In this document: one piece after another, positions 7,756-12,252 of the stretch
Numbering within the stretch: the stretch's first letter is position 1
Layout of the letters: every line of letters begins with the position of its first letter
The notes under the pieces: generated by a model
Database searches by the model: none
Seen by the model: the letters and a program-made list of their open reading frames with translations, nothing else
What the model was told of the DNA's origin: nothing
From: Psilocybe azurescens
Lineage: Eukaryota; Basidiomycota; Agaricomycetes; Agaricales; Agrocybaceae
DNA: 12,252 nt
NCBI GenBank assembly: GCA_023853785.1
Contig: JAJIRX010000690.1
Span: forward strand, 1 to 12,252
Direction of reading: 5' to 3'
Program-made: the position numbers and the translations under genes

Positions 7756-7786
7756 ATTAAGAATTCCAAAACATAAATTGTCAATA

Positions 7787-7804
7787 GGTTATGGGCCCCG
7801 TGCC
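7787..7804 (+). other. primer binding site, complementary to the anticodon arm of initiator tRNA-Met
   Basis: GGTTATGGGCCCCGTGCC follows the LTR end directly. Its reverse complement contains GGGGCCCATAACC, which is the anticodon stem-loop sequence (CAT anticodon) of eukaryotic initiator tRNA-Met. Drosophila copia primes from an internal fragment of the same tRNA, cut in the anticodon arm, rather than from the tRNA 3' end. The match to that pattern is direct; the use of a cut tRNA here is inference. Confidence 0.8.
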
Positions 7805-7877
7805 TGTACATTAAAAACTCGTACTTGAATTCTCAACAGCCACACTCATCCTCATTTATTTTTAACTCGCAATCAAG

Positions 7878-8617
7878 ATGTCAGACGAATATAGCACATC
7901 TGGACCCTACCGGATTCCCATGCTGAAGGCAGATAATTGGATGCCATGGAAGCGAAGAATGCTTGCAGTATTCACTGACCTTGGACTGGAAGACCATATT
8001 GCAATTGATGCAAAGGCACCAGAATCAGCTGACCCCGGAAAACCAACTGCACAAGAGCTGGAAGCTCAGAAGAAATGGAGAGAACAGGATGCAAAGGCAC
8101 GAGTCCGAATTGAACTGTCAATCTCAGATTCGGAAATAATACACATCAGTGGTGCAGTCACAGCACACCAAATGTGGGAACAACTTACCACAGTGAAGGA
8201 ATCCAAAGGCCGACTTGGAATTTTGGCCACACGAAGGGTGTTGTACAGAGCAACAGCAGAAGAAGGATTCAATATGGTGGAACATATATCAAAATTGCGC
8301 CAGCTACAGGAGGAACTGCATGTTATGGGCAGCAAAGTACCAGATGAAGATTTTGTAATGATTTTAATCACATCACTTCCCGAGTCATGGGACACTTATA
8401 CAACATCTTATCTTGGGTCAAGTGGGAATAAACCTCAATTATCATCTCATGAACTTGTGGCTATTCTCATGGAAGAAGATAGACGTCGCAAGTCTAGGTC
8501 TGGTGACTCAACACAGACATCCTTACAGGCTAGACAATCTGGCAACTCAAGGAACAACAGAAAATTCAACAAATCATCGGATTCATCGGACAAAGAATGT
8601 TACAACTGCCACAAAAA
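7878..8617 (+). CDS. gag: Copia gag (capsid and nucleocapsid), N-terminal part of the polyprotein
   Basis: The frame starts at ATG 7878 (context AATCAAG), 73 bp after the primer site. Residues 1-40 (PMLKADNWMPWKRRMLAVF) match the small N-terminal domain of Copia gag; residues about 75-190 are the UBN2-type capsid region (WEQLTTVKESKGRLGILATR, ELHVMGSKVPDEDFVMILIT, SLPESWDTY). A Ser/Arg/Asn-rich linker leads to the zinc knuckle CYNCHKK (8598-8618). The remaining knuckle residues GHISKECW lie one frame away (8618-8641), so a base is missing in the A5GG run 8613-8619. Gag packages the genomic RNA. The frame stays open out of register to 8816; that tail is not real. Confidence 0.9.
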
Positions 8618-8982
8618 GGTCACATATCAAAGGAATGTTGGGCTAAAGGTGGTGGAAGGGAAGGTCAGGGACCTAAAGGCCGAAGAGGACCAAATAGGGC
8701 AGGGCACACAAATCAAGCACAGGAGTCAATCACATCAAATCTTAATGATGCATCATACATGGCATTTGCACCTGCAGAACAACACAGAGAATTTTCGAAA
8801 TATGATTGGATATTAGACTCAGGAACAACCTCACATATCTGTACCATGAAGGAGGCATTTATTGATTATACACCACTCAAAGATTCAACCATACAGGGCC
8901 TCGGATTAAGCCCTGTCACTGCTCAAGGCCGTGGAACAGTCATTGTTAATTTTTCTGTGGATGGAAAACATTCCGACACCAA
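8618..8982 (+). pseudogene. Copia knuckle end and aspartic protease segment of pol
   Basis: In frame 2 the zinc knuckle finishes as GHISKECW. After a Gly/Arg-rich linker comes DWILDSGTTSHICTMKEAF, with the catalytic Asp-Ser-Gly at 8816-8824. This is the retroviral-type aspartic protease that cuts the polyprotein. The domain continues as SPVTAQGRGTVIVNFSVDG. The frame then shifts: LRNVLHVPDAPNCLLSISR, the usual Copia continuation, starts at 8983 in frame 1. One base is missing in 8978-8983. Confidence 0.88.
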
Positions 8983-10142
8983 CTCCGCAATGTCCTACAT
9001 GTCCCTGATGCTCCAAACTGCCTACTATCAATCAGCAGAATTGATGATGCGAATGGGCATGTTAAATTTACCAAAGGTGGATGCTCCATATCAGATTCCA
9101 AGGATAAAATAATTGGAAAAGGAATCAAGTCTAATAGGCTTTACCTATTATTAGCCCGTGCACAACTACCCGGAAAAGAGAAGACAAACTATGCTTCATC
9201 GCAGAAGCTTACCTGGGACCAATGGCACCGAAAATTTGGACACATATCCATGTCATCTTTGCAACAAATCAGCCGGGAGGAGCTGGTAAATGGAATGGAG
9301 ATAGATCACACATCTATTCCTTCCCCAACATGTGAGGCTTGTATCCAAGCAAAACAGACTCACAAACCATTCCCAAAAGAGGCAGACAATCGCTCAGAGA
9401 TTCCTGGAGAAGGATTTATGAGTGATGTTTGGGGACCAGCAGGAGTTCAGTCTATTGGAGGCTTCAAATACTACATCTCATTCACAGATGATGCAGTCCG
9501 CTTCAGTGGAGTAAAATTTATGAAGGATAAAACAGAGGCCTCAGCCCGGATAAAAGACCATGCTACCCTACTGGAAAGGAAATTTGGAAAACACCCAAAG
9601 TGGATGTGCTTTGACAATGGGAAGGAGCTAGTCAACAAAGAAATAAAGACATGGGCAGAAGAAAGAGGCATTGAAGTTCAAACCACTGCACCTTATTCTC
9701 AATCACAAAATGGAGTAGCAGAGCGATTTAACCGTACACACCTGGAGCTTGCAAGAGCCATGCTAATTTCGAAGAAGCTACCTGATTTTTATGGGATGAA
9801 GCAGTCTCCCATGCCAATTACCTTCGAAACAGGGCGCCTACCAGGGCGCTTAAAGGCCTGACACCTTACCGAAGCTTGGAATGGTTCCAAACCTGATGTT
9901 TCACACCTCAGAGAGTTTGGATGTGATGTATGGGTTCTAGATGAGTCCCAGAACTGATCCAAACTGCACCCAAAATCGCACAAGATGGTCTTTGTGGGAT
10001 TTAATGATGGATCCAAATCAATTCGCTATTATGACAGCAAACATAAAAGCATCAAGACATCCCGGAATTTCGCTTTTAATGAAAATGATGAACCTAGGGA
10101 ACTTGAAATAATTACTACAGTACCTGGTTTGGCATCTGAGGG
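8983..10142 (+). pseudogene. Copia integrase segment of pol with frame breaks and an in-frame stop
   Basis: After the protease end comes the GAG-pre-integrase/zinc region: His at 9226-9228 and 9241-9243, Cys at 9331-9333 and 9340-9342 (HHCC). The catalytic core has Asp 9424-9426 (SDVWGP), Asp 9613-9615 (CFDNGKEL) and Glu 9721-9723 (NGVAERFNR); the last two are separated by 35 residues, the classic D35E. All metal-binding residues are present. A missing T in 9787-9790 moves the frame, in which LWDEAVSHANYLRNRAPTR and ALKGLTPY are read, and an extra C at 9870 restores it (EAWNGSKPDVSHLREFGCD); the TGA at 9859-9861 only appears in the unshifted reading. TGA 9955-9957 is a genuine in-frame stop, followed by SKLHPKSHKMVFVGF. 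Confidence 0.9.
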
Positions 10143-11119
10143 GAGCCAGGACCAGTTCCAGATGCACAAACCAACGAAATACAATCAGAAAAAATTGTTC
10201 AACCGGTCATAACTTCCAGTGATTCAAATAATCGCCAACTACGCACCAGAACAATGCAAATTGACTACAAGAAGTCTCACAACCCTCAGGCGCGAACTCC
10301 GTCATCAAGATTCAATACACCCACTCCTATTCCACTCCCTACACCAGATATCACTCGTCCAACAGAATCTTCAAAGGCTAAGCAAACAGAACGAACCAAT
10401 GTTGCTTCAGAGCCAGAAATTGCAATGCTAGCTTCAAGGAATTCAGAAAGCAGCCTGCCTTTAACAATTGAAGAAGCACTTGCAGGAAGCGAATCTGAAG
10501 CATGGCAGGAAGCTATAGACGAAGAATTAAACACTCTGGAGAAGATGGGGACTTGGGAACTACAAAACTTACCAAGGGATCGAGAACCTATAGGCTGTAA
10601 ATGGCTATTCACCAAGAAACATGACGCTGAAGGCAATATAATTAAATACAAGGCAAGACTTGTTGCACAGGGCTTCTCACAGAAGCCAGGAATAGACTAC
10701 AGCAATGATGGGACATTCGCACCAGTTATGCGCTTTGAAACTTTACGCACTTTACTTGCACTCTCAGCAGTCCATGGATGGAGTCTTCGACAGCTTGACG
10801 TCAAGGGCGCTTATTTAAATGGATATATTGAAGAAGAACTATATATGCGACAACCTCCTGGATATAATGATGGATCAGGACGTGTCTGTCGACTTAGGTG
10901 CTCATTGTATGGACTCAAACAAGCTGGAAATGTTTGGAACAAGGAATTTGATACAGCCATGAAGGACTTGGGATTCACTAGGCTCAAATCCGATTACTGC
11001 TGCTACAAAAGACAAGAGGGTGAAGAATTTGAGATCCTACTTGTCTGGGTAGATGACATCCTATCTATTGCAAACTCAGATGCTCGGAACAATTTATTGG
11101 AGCAACAATTAGCCAGAAA
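10143..11119 (+). pseudogene. Copia reverse transcriptase segment of pol
   Basis: Frame 0 resumes at 10143 after a missing G in 10139-10143. A variable linker precedes the RT start EEALAGSESEAWQEAIDEEL, then EPIGCKWLFTKKHD, then QLDVKGAYLNGYIEEELYM (first catalytic Asp 10797-10799), LRCSLYGLKQAGNVWN, and VWVDDILSIAN (the VDD pair at 11049-11057, the counterpart of YVDD). The enzyme copies the element RNA into DNA. A missing A in 11117-11119 ends this frame; the expected KFDIKSLGQPSLLLGMN continues in frame 2. The stop at 11157-11159 belongs to the out-of-register tail. Confidence 0.92.
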
Positions 11120-11516
11120 TTTGATATTAAATCGCTGGGACAACCCTCACTACTTCTAGGAATGAATGTTATACAAGATCACCATTCCAAAGTCATTTCC
11201 ATTTCGCAAACTGCCTACATTAATCAACTACTCAAGAAATTTGGTCTTGAGGATGTAAACCCAGTCACTACTCCCATGGATCCAAATGTGAAGCTTGACA
11301 ATCCAGATGTACCTCAAGGAAAATTGGACGAGCAGGGGAGCAGCTAGAACAAGCCAGTGCTAGCTATGCAACACTTATAGGATCGCTTATGTATTTGGCA
11401 ATTGGAACCCGGCCAGACATCGCATTTTCTGTCCAGAAACTCGCACAGTTCACCAAGAACCCTCAGAAACAGCACTGGACAGCTGTTAAACAAATATTTC
11501 GCTACCTTAAAGGTAC
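11120..11516 (+). pseudogene. Copia RT C-terminal part (thumb/connection)
   Basis: From 11120 in frame 2 the sequence reads SLLLGMNVIQDHHSKVISIS, then TAYINQLLKKFGLEDVNPV and TTPMDPNVKLD. A missing G in the run 11335-11338 shifts to frame 1: EQASASYATLIGSLMYLAIG, TRPDIAFSVQKLAQF and HWTAVKQIFRYLKGT. These are the standard Copia blocks between the RT active site and RNase H. The frame changes again at 11515-11517 (missing C). Confidence 0.88.
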
Positions 11517-12035
11517 CGAGACTACAAACTCACCTATGGTCATGAAACCGAGGAAATCAACCAAGAATTAAATATTTACTGTGATGCAGATTGGGCATTA
11601 GATAGAGACAGGAAATCTATCAGTGGATACATTATCAAACTAGCTGGAGGCGCTGTTGCTTGGAGTGCAAAGAAACAGAGCACAGTAGCTCTTTCAACTG
11701 CAGAAGCAGAGTACACTGCTGCTACTCACTGCGCAAAACAGGTACTCTGGCACAGAACATTATTCACAGAATTAGGAATTGATATTCCTACTACCTCAAC
11801 TATATTCTCAGACAACCAAGCAGCTGTCTCAATCGCTCACCACCCGGAATTTTATTCCAAAACCAAACACATTGACATCTCCCTCCACTTTCTTCGTGAT
11901 CTTGTCCAGAATGGCACCCTCAATTTAGTTTATATCAATACCAGAGAAAATATAGCAGATTTATTCACCATGGGACTACCTAGGACATTACACCAGGACC
12001 TCACATTTGAAATTGAGTATTCTAGAGATGCCTGA
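11517..12035 (+). pseudogene. Copia RNase H and polyprotein C-terminus
   Basis: Frame 0 is open from 11517 to TGA 12033-12035 but has no early ATG, so it is easily missed. It reads RDYKLTYGHETEE, then YCDADWALDRDRKSISGY (catalytic Asp 11583-11585), ALSTAEAEYTAATHC (Glu 11709-11711) and SDNQAAVSIAHHPEFYSKTK (Asp 11811-11813), ending with NTRENIADLFTMGLPR. RNase H removes the RNA strand during reverse transcription. All three acidic residues are present and this last 170-codon stretch has no break. Confidence 0.92.
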
Positions 12036-12038
12036 GCA

Positions 12039-12048
12039 ATGGGGGAGG
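12039..12048 (+). other. polypurine tract
   Basis: ATGGGGGAGG lies immediately before the right LTR and 3 bases after the pol stop codon. It is the expected primer site for plus-strand DNA synthesis. Confidence 0.8.
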
Positions 12049-12252
12049 TTGGGAATGTGCTCGGACATTCCACACATTTATCTTGAAGATTTATCTTATT
12101 AATACTTACTAATATTATCTCGGCCTCGGCTATGCCATACATAGAAATATTTAGACGCTGGTAGATTATTCTAGTTACAGTAGATACATGTATATAAGTA
12201 GCTGCGAAGTTTGTACAATAAAATTAAGAATTCCAAACATAAATTGTCAATA
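12049..12252 (+). repeat. right LTR (to window end)
   Basis: It follows the polypurine tract and repeats the left LTR, including the TATA box (12191-12197), AATAAA (12217-12222) and the CAATA terminus. Its first bases read GTTGGG where the left copy has TATTGGG, so the exact 5' boundary is uncertain by two or three bases. Confidence 0.9.

Larger units (their letters stand above)
7578..7786 (+). repeat. left LTR
   Basis: It aligns with 12049-12252 with no substitutions in about 203 shared positions. The only differences are an extra CT near 7635-7638 and an extra A in the run 7768-7771. The 5' edge is set here by the inverted terminal TATTG..CAATA; the repeat identity itself starts at 7580. 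It carries a TATA box (7724-7730) and AATAAA (7750-7755), which places U3 before and R near 7750. Confidence 0.9.
7578..12252 (+). mobile_element. Ty1/Copia LTR retrotransposon, full length but frame-broken
   Basis: The element has two near-identical LTRs, a primer binding site, a leader, gag with a CCHC knuckle, aspartic protease, integrase, reverse transcriptase, RNase H and a polypurine tract. Integrase upstream of reverse transcriptase defines Copia rather than Gypsy. At about 4.7 kb it is of ordinary Copia length. Copia elements copy their RNA into DNA in cytoplasmic particles and integrate it. This copy has eight frameshifts and one in-frame stop in the polyprotein, so as read it could not be autonomous. 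The LTRs show no substitutions, so the insertion is recent. The right end coincides with the window end, so a target-site duplication cannot be tested; the five bases before the left LTR are TGAAC. Confidence 0.95.

Noticed and set aside
8066..8395. 109-codon minus-strand open frame within gag
   Set aside because: It is antisense to the well-supported gag capsid domain.
8598..8641. Programmed -1/+1 frameshift at the gag zinc knuckle
   Set aside because: Copia elements normally encode one polyprotein, the break is inside the knuckle itself, and similar breaks occur throughout pol, so a lost base is the simpler reading.

Overview
The window looks like nuclear DNA of a basidiomycete fungus, most likely a mushroom-forming agaricomycete. 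Introns are 50-72 bp with GT..AG ends and CTAAC-like branch sites. One gene belongs to the multi-pass membrane protein type that is expanded in agaricomycetes, and the right 4.7 kb is a Ty1/Copia LTR retrotransposon. There is no prokaryotic operon structure, CRISPR array or recognisable tRNA/rRNA gene.

Layout. (1) About 1-3420 is GC-rich and low in complexity. The minus strand (about 806 to the left edge) carries a PCNA sliding-clamp gene with its first third missing, its end off the window, a long acidic/lysine-rich insert, and several single-base frame breaks. Diverging from it on the plus strand (about 1224-2730) is a GC3-biased, frame-broken coding region whose pattern weakly suggests the checkpoint clamp subunit Rad1. 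(2) About 3421-4860 is AT-richer intergenic DNA with short simple repeats. (3) 4941-6193, minus strand, is an intact six-exon gene for a seven-helix membrane protein of about 326 residues. (4) About 6250-7577 has splice-like signals on the minus strand and perhaps exon remnants, but no gene I can defend. (5) 7578-12252, plus strand, is a Copia element with both LTRs, a primer binding site for an internal fragment of initiator tRNA-Met, and gag, protease, integrase, reverse transcriptase and RNase H in the Copia order, followed by a polypurine tract.

Main interpretation. The two LTRs differ only by two short indels, so the insertion looks young, yet the gag-pol frame is broken by eight single-base shifts and one stop. 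Most shifts lie in short homopolymers. The PCNA region shows the same pattern: conserved residues, broken frame. This suggests residual sequencing or assembly indels, but recent decay or mobilisation in trans is possible. The intact membrane-protein gene shows that not all of the window is affected.

No convincing new defence or mobile system is visible. The most notable biology is the charged insert in PCNA, the possible side-by-side clamp genes, and the Drosophila-copia-like priming site.
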